From CAZBYL01 sp964522805 (GTDB lineage Bacteria; Synergistota; Synergistia; Synergistales; Synergistaceae), in NCBI GenBank assembly GCA_964522805.1, contig CAZFWP010000017.1:1-24349 (forward strand): 24,349 nucleotides of DNA. The letters are read 5' to 3'. This document shows, one piece after another, positions 1-7,191 of this stretch (the first letter of the stretch is position 1; the number at the start of each line of letters is the position of its first letter). Both the position numbers and the translations under genes were made by a program. The notes under the pieces were generated by a model. The model was not told the origin of the DNA. It searched no databases and saw only the letters and a program-made list of their open reading frames with translations.

Positions 1-16
1 TTCTTTCATACCGCTA

Positions 17-502
17 TTATCTGAAAAAGCCATAGATGACATCCAATCCTCCCTCAAAAAATACCCAATGTATTAGGCGCATCAAAACGTTGACCATAAT
101 ACCGCCGGTAATATCGTCCGCCATTATACCAATGCCTCCGGGAAGTGCCTCCGTCTGCCTTACGGGAAAAGGCTTGGTAATATCAATGATTCTGAATAGA
201 AACAGCCCGGCAATGGCGTAGGAGAGGTCAAAACCCCAGCATGAAATCCAGCAGCCAACAACTTCATCAATGACAACCTCAGGCGGGTCTTCTCTATCAA
301 CTGCTTTTTCGTATTTGTCTGCTGCTATGGCGCCGATTACCGCCACAAGCGCGATGAACCAAAGGGGCAGTCCGCCGCAGGCCAGCCAGATGCCGCATGC
401 AGCTATCGAACCCAGTGTTCCGGGCATTTTGCTAAAACGTCCGATGGTTCCGAGTGTCGCGATCATTCCATACAAAGTTTTCATTTCCGCAATCAGTATC
501 AT
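17..502 (-). CDS. pgpA: Phosphatidylglycerophosphatase A
   Basis: This 161-residue protein belongs to the PgpA family, which dephosphorylates phosphatidylglycerol phosphate to phosphatidylglycerol at the inner membrane. The family motifs are visible: KMPGTLGS near residue 25, an acidic DEVVG segment in the middle, and DDITGGI near the C-terminus, with hydrophobic stretches between them that fit a small integral membrane enzyme. The length is close to the roughly 170 residues usual for PgpA. The ATG at 502 overlaps the rimO stop codon (ATGA), and a purine-rich GGAGAAGAGG sits seven bases upstream inside the rimO tail, so this start is preferred over the internal Met7. It is the last complete gene of the asparaginase-like/rimO/pgpA chain and is probably translationally coupled to rimO. 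The assignment is firm. The metal ligands were not checked one by one. Confidence 0.93.
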   Translation of the reverse strand: MILIAEMKTLYGMIATLGTIGRFSKMPGTLGSIAACGIWLACGGLPLWFIALVAVIGAIAADKYEKAVDREDPPEVVIDEVVGCWISCWGFDLSYAIAGLFLFRIIDITKPFPVRQTEALPGGIGIMADDITGGIMVNVLMRLIHWVFFEGGLDVIYGFFR

Positions 503-1794
503 TTAATAACCTCTTCTCCTGCCATGTCGTGCGGCATTGCCTCCGTCATTTTGACGCGGATAATATCTCCTTCTTTTAGATCCGCACAGATGTTTCTTAT
601 TTCTATAATTCCATCAACCTCCGGTGCTTCGCGGAAGCTGCGTCCTTCGGCAAAACCTTCATCGTGTGAGACTCTTTCGATCAGGACATCCATTTCTCTG
701 CCTACAAAAAGTTGCTGCCGCTCGAAGGATATTTCTGACTGCAGAGCCATGAGGGCGGCAAGCCTTTTTTCTTTTATTTTGTCAGATACTTGATTACCCA
801 TTTCGTAGGCCAGTGTATCTTCCTCGGCAAAGAAGGTAAAAGCGCCCATTCTGTCAAACTTAGCCTTCGATACGAAGTCCATCATTTTATCAAAGTGACT
901 TTTTTTCTCTCCGGGAAAGCCGACCATGCAGGTGGTACGGAGGGCAAAGTCCGGGTTTATGCTCCTTGCTGTTGTAAAGATGGTCAGCAATTCTTCGTCG
1001 CTGATGCCGCGGTTCATGCTTTTTAGAATGCGGGCATCACCGTGCTGTACCGGAATATCCAGGTACGGCAGTATCTGACTCCCTTTTGAAACCCTTTCCA
1101 GCAGGGTTTCCGTAACACGGCTCGGATGAAGGTAGAGTAATCTTATCCATAGATCGTGGGGCAGAGATGATTCCAATGCGTCAAGAAGCTCCATGAGTTT
1201 GGGCCGGCCATAGGTGTCCATGCCGTATACGGTAAGGTCCTGCCCCACCACGCACAGCTCTTTAGCTCCCTCAGATGCCAGTTGCTGGGCCTCCTTGACT
1301 ATCGTGTCCAATGGCAGACTTCTCAGCCCGCCGCGGATGTTGGGAATGGCGCAGTATGTGCAGCGGTTATCGCAGCCCTCGCTGATTTTCAGATATCTGG
1401 TGAATTTTGTGCCAGCAGGCAGAGGAGAGCGGCAGCGTCCCGCTTGCGGTGTACCGCCTAAAGCCGCGACAACGCCCTGCCAGTCTTCGCTTTTCGCCCA
1501 AAAATCAACAGTCTCAATCTCTTTAGTGAGGTCTTCCCCATATCTGTTGACCAAGCAGCCGACGACACCGACTTTTTTTAATTTTCCTTCCAGCTTCAAT
1601 TGTTCTAGATCTAAAACAGCGGAGATGTTTTCTTCCACCGCCGGACGGATAAATCCACAAGTATTGACTATGCCGCACTCCGCCTCAGCGACATCATCAA
1701 CAAGCGTGTGTCCGGCACGAATCAACTCTCCCGCCAAACACTCACTGTCCACTCTGTTTTTAGCGCAGCCCAAGCTTAAAATATATATCTTCAT
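499..1794 (-). CDS. rimO: Ribosomal protein uS12 (S12) methylthiotransferase RimO
   Basis: This 431-residue radical SAM enzyme is expected to methylthiolate the conserved aspartate of ribosomal protein S12 in the cytosol. The N-terminal UPF0004 domain opens with LGCAKNRVDSE and supplies three cluster cysteines, C10, C46 and C80. The radical SAM CxxxCxxC is C141, C145 and C148 in CDNRCTYC. A TRAM-like domain fills the last 65 or so residues. The early LGCAKN.VDSE motif and overall length favour RimO over its tRNA-modifying relatives MiaB and MtaB. The ATG at 1794 overlaps the stop of the upstream asparaginase-like gene (ATGA), and the stop overlaps the pgpA start, so the three genes look like one translationally coupled unit. 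Two Fe-S clusters make it oxygen-sensitive and iron-dependent, as known for the family. No defect is visible. Confidence 0.96.
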   Translation of the reverse strand: MKIYILSLGCAKNRVDSECLAGELIRAGHTLVDDVAEAECGIVNTCGFIRPAVEENISAVLDLEQLKLEGKLKKVGVVGCLVNRYGEDLTKEIETVDFWAKSEDWQGVVAALGGTPQAGRCRSPLPAGTKFTRYLKISEGCDNRCTYCAIPNIRGGLRSLPLDTIVKEAQQLASEGAKELCVVGQDLTVYGMDTYGRPKLMELLDALESSLPHDLWIRLLYLHPSRVTETLLERVSKGSQILPYLDIPVQHGDARILKSMNRGISDEELLTIFTTARSINPDFALRTTCMVGFPGEKKSHFDKMMDFVSKAKFDRMGAFTFFAEEDTLAYEMGNQVSDKIKEKRLAALMALQSEISFERQQLFVGREMDVLIERVSHDEGFAEGRSFREAPEVDGIIEIRNICADLKEGDIIRVKMTEAMPHDMAGEEVIK

Positions 1795-2786
1795 TTATAC
1801 AGCACCGGCGTATCATCGCTCACAGATTGGTTGAGCATGTAGAGACGAAGACCTCTTTCTGTTAAACCTGCCGCGATACCGAGAGACATTCTTATTCTCG
1901 CTTGGTATGGGGTAAGTTTACCTGCCGGCATAACTCCCATTTCTTCAAGTTTCATAAAACCGCCCTCGAAAGAATTGGTTACATGCACATGTCCCTGAAA
2001 GCAGCGTGAAACGATTGCGACAGGGATTCTCCTGCGTAGAATGTTGCGCAGGTGCGGAATCCATGTAGGCAAAATATTACCGGCTCCGAAACCTGCAAGC
2101 ACAAAACCTTCCAAATCCTTATTCTGAGATAGAGAGGAGATAATATACTCGCCGCCGCCAATGGAAGCCCAGAGTATTTCAACTTGCGCCGGTATCTCCG
2201 GTCGTCTGGCTAAGAATTCAGGACGTCTTACATTTCTGAAAAACTTTATTTCACCGTTGAGCATTTTTCCGACAGAGCCTTTTTCAGGAGATTGGAAAGC
2301 ATTGTCAGGGCTAGTCGGATCTACCATAACAACTTCGGAGGCTGCAAAAAGTTCTCCGCTGGAACATACAAGAACTCCTTTGTCCTGAGCATCAGGCGAA
2401 AGAGCCGCAAGTACGGAGCAGTGAAGATTCATAAGACCTTCTTTGACTCCGGCACGTCCCTGTACCATCAGGTTCGCGAAAATCACAGGCTGCGGATGCT
2501 GCCACAAAAGATCAGCCATATAGGACATCTCTTCCATTACTCCGCTCCCCGATACAACGATGATGCCGGAATAGTCTTGCTCCACAAGGGTTTCAAGCAT
2601 ATTCGACATTTCAACCATCAACTTCATCGTATAATGGCTGCTTGGCTGGCAGCTCCATTCAATGAGGTCGCATGAGCCTGCCAACTCTTCGGGTAAGTAT
2701 GTCAGCAACGAATACGGGTCGGCGTTGTCATCGTCTCCGGAAAAATTGCCTGCTATTACAATTGCTAATCTTGCGGCGGGTTCCAA
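1791..2786 (-). CDS. Asparaginase-fold protein with altered active site
   Basis: The protein has the two-lobed asparaginase/glutaminase fold. Recognisable blocks are VVSGSGVMEEMSYMADLL (around residues 78-94), DPTSPDNAFQSP, GFGAGNILP and PVAIVSRCFQG, followed by a C-terminal L-P-x-x-A-R-I type segment. Aligned by eye to E. coli AnsB, key positions differ: the TGGTIA threonine is Asn14, the HGTD Thr-Asp pair is Ser81-Gly82, and the catalytic Lys is Met154. Ordinary L-asparaginase activity therefore looks unlikely. A new role or substrate is inferred but unknown. The start chosen is TTG at 2786, because GGAGGG lies six bases upstream and the first beta strand begins a few residues later as in the family. 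An ATG at 2834 is in frame but has no ribosome site. The gene heads the rimO-pgpA chain, and its stop overlaps the rimO start. Confidence 0.8.
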   Translation of the reverse strand: MEPAARLAIVIAGNFSGDDDNADPYSLLTYLPEELAGSCDLIEWSCQPSSHYTMKLMVEMSNMLETLVEQDYSGIIVVSGSGVMEEMSYMADLLWQHPQPVIFANLMVQGRAGVKEGLMNLHCSVLAALSPDAQDKGVLVCSSGELFAASEVVMVDPTSPDNAFQSPEKGSVGKMLNGEIKFFRNVRRPEFLARRPEIPAQVEILWASIGGGEYIISSLSQNKDLEGFVLAGFGAGNILPTWIPHLRNILRRRIPVAIVSRCFQGHVHVTNSFEGGFMKLEEMGVMPAGKLTPYQARIRMSLGIAAGLTERGLRLYMLNQSVSDDTPVLYK

Positions 2787-2875
2787 ACGAATCCCTCCAT
2801 CCAAAAATATAGGGAATTTATAAAACAATCCCATTCGTGGTGCATTTTAACGCAAAGAGGCTAAGGTTACAAACA

Positions 2876-2903
2876 TTTATATTCTTTTTTACAATTCCCC
2901 CAA
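2876..2903 (-). promoter_or_regulatory. Candidate promoter for the asparaginase-like/rimO/pgpA chain
   Basis: On the minus strand a TATAAA (2881-2876) sits 16 bases after TTGGGG (2903-2898). The -10 matches five of six consensus bases and the -35 only three. It would give a leader of about 80 bases before the TTG start at 2786. It lies back to back with the dedA promoter. This is inference from consensus only. Confidence 0.35.
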
Positions 2904-2961
2904 AAACAAACATCGGCAAATATACTTGATAAAAGCGCGTTGTCGTAGACTTTCACCGATT

Positions 2962-2991
2962 TTGAGTATATCTTATACATCATTGTATAAT
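2962..2991 (+). promoter_or_regulatory. Sigma-70-type promoter for dedA
   Basis: TTGAGT at 2962-2967 and a perfect TATAAT at 2986-2991 are separated by 18 bases, which would start transcription near 2998. The leader of about 30 bases contains AGGAGG seven bases before the ATG at 3029. Confidence 0.7.
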
Positions 2992-3028
2992 GAGAATGTA
3001 AGAGTATTTTTTACACAGGAGGATAATA

Positions 3029-3664
3029 ATGGAATTAGTAGCGCAGTTTTCAGAACTTTTCGGCAGCCTAATAGACTGGCTTGTCGCAGTGGTAGGGCAT
3101 ATGGGCTATCCTGGAATTGTCGGGCTGATGTTTCTTGAATCATCTTTTTTCCCTTTTCCAAGCGAAGTCGTAGTTCCGCCAGCAGGTTATCTGGCATGGA
3201 AGGGCGAGATGAACCTTATCCTTGTCATCATCTCCGGCATAGTCGGCAGTATTTTAGGCGGACTTTTTAACTACTGGATTGCCGTAAAATGGGGACGCCC
3301 TATCTTTGAAAAGTATGGAAAATATTTTTTTGTTACCCACGAGTCCTTAGACAAAGCGGAGGTATTTTTTGCTAAGCACGGTCATATCAGCACATTTACC
3401 GGCAGATTGATTCCTGTTATCAGGCAGTACATATCGCTTCCCGCCGGTCTTGCAAGAATGCCGCTAGGACAATTCTGCACATATACGGCTCTGGGCTCTG
3501 GAATATGGGTCGTAATTCTGGCAATGACGGGATACTTTTTGGGAAGCAACCAAGATCTTATCCATCAGGAAATAAAAAGAATCTCACTCGTTCTCGTTGC
3601 CGGCTGTGCCGTTCTCATCGCCTTATATGTCTGGAGATGCAAAAACAAGAGAACTGAAAAGTAA
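3029..3664 (+). CDS. DedA-family membrane protein
   Basis: This 211-residue protein belongs to the DedA/SNARE-associated (VTT domain) membrane family. It has several hydrophobic helices, the early glutamate-and-proline segment MFLESSFFPFPSEVVVPPAG (about residues 35-54), and the family signature GRLIPVIRQYISLPAG around residues 130-145. Known members flip undecaprenyl phosphate back across the inner membrane, which recycles the lipid carrier for peptidoglycan and other envelope polymers, and others affect membrane potential and stress resistance. The exact substrate here is not shown by the sequence. A strong AGGAGG lies seven bases before the ATG. The CorA-type gene follows 27 bases downstream with no terminator between them, so the two are probably co-transcribed. 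Confidence 0.9.
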   Translation: MELVAQFSELFGSLIDWLVAVVGHMGYPGIVGLMFLESSFFPFPSEVVVPPAGYLAWKGEMNLILVIISGIVGSILGGLFNYWIAVKWGRPIFEKYGKYFFVTHESLDKAEVFFAKHGHISTFTGRLIPVIRQYISLPAGLARMPLGQFCTYTALGSGIWVVILAMTGYFLGSNQDLIHQEIKRISLVLVAGCAVLIALYVWRCKNKRTEK

Positions 3665-3691
3665 AACCACTTAAAACGATGGTGATTATTT

Positions 3692-4591
3692 GTGTTTTAT
3701 AGTATAGAAAAGAATCTGGTAAAAACAGACCGGCCTCAGCATCCCTTTGTTGGAATTATCTCCTATGAGGAGTGCGCCGATAAAGGTGTCCTGGGAGGAT
3801 TTGAGAAGAAGCACATAGTAAAACCGGAAAACTTGCGTTTCTGTAAAGTCGAAGTTCACCAAGAAAAATTGTATGCATCATTCTGCATACCTAAAAAAAA
3901 GAGCGGCTCCAAAAAAATTTCTTTCTCCTACTGCATCAGCAAGGACGCGGTACTTTTTATCGACGACAGCGGCTATGTAAAGAAAACCGTTGAAGAGATG
4001 TCTGATACTTTTTCCTGGAAACAGCCTTCTATCGGCAGATTCCTTTTCAACTTTATGGAAGTCGTCATACAAGATGATTTGGAACAGCTGGAAGTTATCG
4101 AAGACCTTTTAATGAAAATGGAATCTGACGTACTCGATAACAACTTTGACAAATTCAACCAAAAAATGATGCCCACAAGGAAGGCCATACTTGCCTTCGC
4201 TCACTACTACTCTCAGCTGGCGGACACAGTGAACGGATTTGTCGAAGATGAAACAGGTATCTTCAGCAAGCAGGAACAGAAGATGTTTGAGATATTCTAC
4301 AGCAGGGCCATCCGTTTGCGCAATGAAACGCAGATGCTGAGAGAGTATTCCGGACAGATAAGCGAAATTTATCAGGCACAGATCGATATTTACCAAAATA
4401 AGGTGATGAAAATATTAACCGTCGTCACCACCATCTTCCTGCCGCTATCCTTGCTCGCAGGGTGGTATGGAATGAACTTCAAAAACATGCCCGAACTCGA
4501 ATGGCCCTATAGCTACCCCATTGCTGCCGCGGCCGGAGTCATTATCATCGCCGTCTCCCTCTACATATTGAAAAAGAAAAAGTTCTGGTAA
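3692..4591 (+). CDS. CorA-family divalent cation channel
   Basis: This 299-residue protein has a soluble N-terminal domain, a long helical stretch rich in charged residues (about 120-235), and two C-terminal membrane helices. The diagnostic YGMNF is at 259-263, directly after the first membrane helix, and is followed by MPEL as in the classical CorA pore loop. The C-terminus is short and basic. CorA proteins form pentameric channels for Mg2+, and relatives carry Co2+, Ni2+ or Zn2+, so the ion is inferred. The N-terminal domain is diverged from E. coli CorA, and the protein could be one of the CorA-like proteins of less certain ion preference. The start is GTG at 3692 with GGTGA six bases upstream, which is a modest ribosome site. 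It shares the dedA transcript and ends at a hairpin. Confidence 0.9.
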   Translation: MFYSIEKNLVKTDRPQHPFVGIISYEECADKGVLGGFEKKHIVKPENLRFCKVEVHQEKLYASFCIPKKKSGSKKISFSYCISKDAVLFIDDSGYVKKTVEEMSDTFSWKQPSIGRFLFNFMEVVIQDDLEQLEVIEDLLMKMESDVLDNNFDKFNQKMMPTRKAILAFAHYYSQLADTVNGFVEDETGIFSKQEQKMFEIFYSRAIRLRNETQMLREYSGQISEIYQAQIDIYQNKVMKILTVVTTIFLPLSLLAGWYGMNFKNMPELEWPYSYPIAAAAGVIIIAVSLYILKKKKFW

Positions 4592-4592
4592 C

Positions 4593-4625
4593 AGAATACC
4601 CCGGCAAAACCCGCCGGGCTATTCT
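4593..4625 (+). terminator. Hairpin after the CorA-type gene
   Basis: AGAATA-C-CCCGGC pairs with GCCGGG-C-TATTCT around a seven-base loop, giving twelve base pairs with one C-C mismatch. It starts two bases after the CorA stop codon. The U tract is poor (TATTCTTATCG), so it may be a weak terminator or a bidirectional stop. Confidence 0.6.
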
Positions 4626-4779
4626 TATCGACAAGCCTATATTGGCAAATAATCGTCTAAGCGAATTTTGCTCCGCTAAGCTGTTTTTTCGAATACATTC
4701 CATTCAACTCCTACATGGCGTCCTGGGGGGTATTCTCATGCCCCTCTGTCAAACCCGCCCCACGTAACGCCGCGGCAAT

Positions 4780-4986
4780 CTATTTTTTACGCAGCACGAT
4801 GGCAATGAAGTTTAGATATTTTCCGCCTCCGGCTGATATTGCCTTGCGGTCGCCGATTGCGTATTTATTTTCTTGTTTCGGCCAGTCTGCCCAAACTTCT
4901 TCGTTGCTTTCCATCTCGTTCGCGGACAAAGAGCACTTCAGCTCCTTTGCAAGCCCGGGGGAGCTGTTTTTTATACAGACAAATTG
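4780..4986 (-). pseudogene. Protein-like open frame, possible gene relic
   Basis: The minus strand stays open for 68 codons from 4986 to a TAG at 4780-4782, in a gap with no other gene. An ATG at 4914 would give 44 residues with a natural composition, containing ADWPKQENKYAIGDRK and ending GGGKYLNFIAIVLRKK. The acidic first half, and a beta-strand-like end with two closing lysines, resemble the last strand of a class I methyltransferase, but I do not recognise the family with certainty. There is no clear ribosome site before the ATG, and the frame runs upstream into a plus-strand terminator and a stop. It looks more like the 3' end of a lost gene than a working small gene. A genuine 44-residue protein is the alternative. 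Confidence 0.35.
4939..4972 (+). terminator. Rho-independent terminator, plus strand
   Basis: CAGCTCC (4939-4945) pairs perfectly with GGAGCTG (4960-4966) around a fourteen-base loop, followed by six T. It points along the plus strand, yet the nearest plus-strand gene (the CorA-type gene) ends about 350 bases earlier and already has a hairpin. It may back up CorA read-through or be left from a deleted gene. It lies just ahead of the GNAT promoter. Confidence 0.6.
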
Positions 4987-4993
4987 TTATAAT
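4985..4993 (+). promoter_or_regulatory. Extended -10 promoter for the GNAT gene
   Basis: TGTTATAAT is a perfect extended -10 element. No convincing -35 lies upstream, because that space is the T tract of the preceding terminator. Transcription would start near 5000 and leave a leader of about 93 bases. Confidence 0.55.
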
Positions 4994-5092
4994 AGCTGAC
5001 AGTTACACTTATCATCACCTAAGCACCGTCCTTGCCTGTCATCTCTACAGTCCGCTGAACTTTTTTACTGCTAAATCGGAGGAATTATTGTT

Positions 5093-5533
5093 ATGGAATT
5101 TAAGAAGATTACCCTTGGAGATATTCCCGCTCTGGCAAAGGTCTATGCCGATTCTTTTAATTCGGAGCCATGGAATGAGAGATGGACTGAGAAGTCAGCC
5201 GCCGCACGTTTGCGGAAGATTGCCGCCGACTGGGATTTTATCGGACTTTATGCCGTTGAGAACGGCGAAATATGCGGCATGATTCTGGGAGCGTCGATGC
5301 CTTTTTATACGGGCAAGCCTTTTGAGGTAAAGGAATTTTGCGTCAACAACTCTATGCGCGGCTGCGGAATCGGCGGCAAGCTTTATCGGAAGTTTGAGGA
5401 GATGCTTAAATCATCTGGGGTCACAGATATTTTTCTCTTTACCATTGCCGGGGATTTGACCGAGCGTTTTTATAATAAGATGGGCTTTAGCACCGACGAT
5501 TTCGCGGTGCTGATGAGGAAGGTACTCGAATAA
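5093..5533 (+). CDS. GNAT-family N-acetyltransferase
   Basis: This 146-residue single-domain protein has the GNAT fold, which transfers an acetyl group from acetyl-CoA to an amine. The acetyl-CoA pyrophosphate loop is RGCGIGGKL at about residues 89-97, matching the R/Q-x-x-G-x-G/A motif A. The segment before it (EVKEFCVNNSMRG) is the usual core strand, and the C-terminal ERFYNKMGF with the closing strand is motif B-like. The substrate cannot be told from sequence. A GGAGGA ribosome site is nine bases before the ATG. The gene stands alone, with its own candidate promoter upstream and hairpins on both sides. The surrounding gaps hold gene-like remnants, so it may lie in a spot prone to insertion and loss. 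Family assignment is firm and the function is open. Confidence 0.88.
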   Translation: MEFKKITLGDIPALAKVYADSFNSEPWNERWTEKSAAARLRKIAADWDFIGLYAVENGEICGMILGASMPFYTGKPFEVKEFCVNNSMRGCGIGGKLYRKFEEMLKSSGVTDIFLFTIAGDLTERFYNKMGFSTDDFAVLMRKVLE

Positions 5534-5566
5534 AGACGCCTTTTCTCCGCCGTAACGTAAGCACCA

Positions 5567-5591
5567 ATTCGCCAATCACTGATTAGCGAAT
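5567..5591 (+). repeat. Inverted repeat after the GNAT gene
   Basis: ATTCGCCAAT and ATTAGCGAAT pair around the five-base loop CACTG, with one C-A mismatch. There is no T run after it, so terminator function is doubtful. Confidence 0.45.
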
Positions 5592-5599
5592 CTGAAAGC

Positions 5600-5624
5600 T
5601 AAAAATCGTTGATGCGGATTTTTA
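5600..5624 (+). repeat. Second, adjacent inverted repeat
   Basis: TAAAAATC and GATTTTTA pair perfectly over eight bases around a nine-base loop. It begins nine bases after the preceding hairpin, so the two form a tandem structure downstream of the GNAT stop codon. The T-rich right arm could give weak plus-strand termination. Confidence 0.45.
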
Positions 5625-5722
5625 ACCTGAGGGGCGAAAACGGCACACACTGTCTACTAAATTCATTTTGGCGCAACCATAAAAGACGTCAGGCGAAAGA
5701 GTAATGCTGTAAACATAATTAA

Positions 5723-5827
5723 TTATTCTCTGCCCTCAACGCCAAACAGCACGCTGAAATCCCCGGTGTCATACAGCATTGGATTAAAGACGAGCGGAGC
5801 CTGGCAAAACTGAGCGATCATAAACAT
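5723..5827 (-). pseudogene. Short protein-like open frame, possible gene relic
   Basis: A minus-strand frame of 34 codons (MFMIAQFCQAPLVFNPMLY to ...FGVEGRE) ends at a TAA at 5723-5725. Its composition looks protein-like, but I do not recognise it. It begins just past the terminator hairpin of the DUF815 gene and has no ribosome site, so it is probably not expressed as such. A second short frame (MFTALLFRLTSFMVAPK) follows it at once on the same strand. These are best read as candidate remains of a gene in the 5534-5894 gap, which otherwise holds only hairpins. Confidence 0.22.
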
Positions 5828-5832
5828 AAACA

Positions 5833-5874
5833 AGAAACGGCGCAGTTCATTTGGTATGAAACCGCGCCGTTTCT
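5833..5874 (-). terminator. Terminator for typA-DUF815 operon
   Basis: AGAAACGGCGC pairs perfectly with GCGCCGTTTCT over eleven bases, and the loop itself can pair (GTTCAT with ATGAAAC). On the minus strand the stem is followed by TGTTTATGTTT. It lies about 20 bases past the DUF815 stop. On the plus strand it is followed by CGTTTTAAAGTTTT and could also work in that direction. Confidence 0.8.
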
Positions 5875-5894
5875 CGTTTTAAAGTTTTAGACCT

Positions 5895-7184
5895 TTATAC
5901 TTCTTTTTTGCCCGCAAGAAACTCGATAAACTGCCGGGCGCTGCGACCGGAGAAACCTCCGTGCTTGAGCTCCCAGTTAATCGCACCCTTTTCAAGCTCC
6001 TCTTCAGTGACGTTAACTCCGTATTCTTGAGCCAGTGTGCGGACGATATCGAGGTATTCCGCCTGAGCGGGAGAGAAGTAGCTGACCATGAGTCCAAATC
6101 TGTCCACCAAGGACATGCGCTCCTGCATTGTTTCCGATTCGTGCATGTCATCTTGTTTGTCGTCTCTGTCACTCCAGCTTTCCTTCATGAGGTGACGGCG
6201 GTTGGAGGTGGCGTAGATGAGTACGTTGTCGGGGCGTTTTTCCAGTCCGCCCTCGATAAAGGCTTTGAGAAATTTGTATTCCACTTCAAACTGTTCAAAG
6301 GACAGGTCGTCCATGAAGAGGATGAATTTGTAGTTGCGGCTTTTGATCATGTCCACTATCTTCGCCAGGTCTTCAATCTGGTGTTTGTATATTTCCACCA
6401 TACGCAGTCCTTTGTACGAATATTGATTGAGCAGAGCTTTTACCGATGAGGACTTGCCTGTGCCGCTTTCGCCGTATAGCAGAACGTTGTTTGCCGGACG
6501 GCCTTCAATGAAGGCTGCGGTATTGTCGCAGAGAATTTTTTTCTGTTCCGCATAACCGACTAAATCTCCAAAGGTTATCTCCTCTGTATGAGTGACCGGC
6601 AATATTTCCGCCTTGCCTCCATCCCATCTGAACGCCTTGTTGAGAGCAAATTTTCCCACACCATATTCTGTGTAGAATTTGAGCAGCGCACAGTGGAGCT
6701 CCTCCGCTGAAGATGCTTTTGCCATGTCATCAGCAAGGGTTTGGATTATCGCGCCGGCGTTTCTGCTAAAGACAGCCTCCTCTAAGGAGAGGGGCTCATA
6801 GTCACCGAATCTGCCAAACGCGTCCACTCCAAGCTCGTCATCAATGGCGTTGAGATCAAAGTCAAGGTAGCTGAAGATGGTTTCCAAGTCGTCCATCACA
6901 ATACGTGACAGTGTCCCAGTGAGCGGTTTTCTGCGTTCTTGGGAGAGAGCAAAGGTCGTTTCGCACTCGGCAAATAGCATAGCCAGCCATGAGTTCCAGA
7001 TATTGCCGCGCAGACCCGCCGTTTCAACAGCCGCCGCCATATTGGCAATGCAGTCGCAATACCATGAGGCCATCTCTGTACGGCTTTCACGGTCAAGTTC
7101 TCCGGAGTTTTTTATCAAACCGGTAATACAAGAAAAGATTTCGTCCCGTTCAAAAGCACGGAACGCCATTAGCTCCTGAGCCAT
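5895..7184 (-). CDS. DUF815-family AAA+ ATPase
   Basis: This 429-residue protein has a helical N-terminal half of unknown function and a C-terminal P-loop ATPase of the DUF815 family. The Walker A GESGTGKSS is at 238-246, the Walker B FILFMDD at 287-293, and a sensor-like segment ATSNRRHL at about 325-332 is followed by a DRFG box, the features of AAA+ proteins. No member of the family that I can name has a settled role. The start follows the typA stop by seven bases, with GAGGA in the typA tail as the likely ribosome site, so it shares the typA transcript and may be coupled to it. The pairing suggests, as inference only, a role in remodelling or stress-linked translation. It is followed by a strong terminator. 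Confidence 0.88.
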   Translation of the reverse strand: MAQELMAFRAFERDEIFSCITGLIKNSGELDRESRTEMASWYCDCIANMAAAVETAGLRGNIWNSWLAMLFAECETTFALSQERRKPLTGTLSRIVMDDLETIFSYLDFDLNAIDDELGVDAFGRFGDYEPLSLEEAVFSRNAGAIIQTLADDMAKASSAEELHCALLKFYTEYGVGKFALNKAFRWDGGKAEILPVTHTEEITFGDLVGYAEQKKILCDNTAAFIEGRPANNVLLYGESGTGKSSSVKALLNQYSYKGLRMVEIYKHQIEDLAKIVDMIKSRNYKFILFMDDLSFEQFEVEYKFLKAFIEGGLEKRPDNVLIYATSNRRHLMKESWSDRDDKQDDMHESETMQERMSLVDRFGLMVSYFSPAQAEYLDIVRTLAQEYGVNVTEEELEKGAINWELKHGGFSGRSARQFIEFLAGKKEV

Positions 7185-7191
7185 TTAGGAT

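Noticed and set aside
1..9. Possible ATG at 9-7 on the minus strand starting the next gene after pgpA
   Set aside because: Only three codons are visible and the ribosome site is weak, so nothing can be supported.
1214..1834. Long plus-strand frame of 206 codons opposite rimO
   Set aside because: It is the antisense shadow of rimO. The rimO frame has all family motifs.
4540..4698. Minus-strand frame of about 51 codons with a possible AGGAG site before its ATG
   Set aside because: It runs through the hairpin and into the end of the CorA-type gene, and its residue make-up is arginine-rich and unlike a protein. Probably chance.
4715..5282. Plus-strand frames of 94 and 147 codons before and across the GNAT start
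   Set aside because: Their composition is not protein-like, they overlap a strong terminator and the GNAT gene, and they have no ribosome sites.
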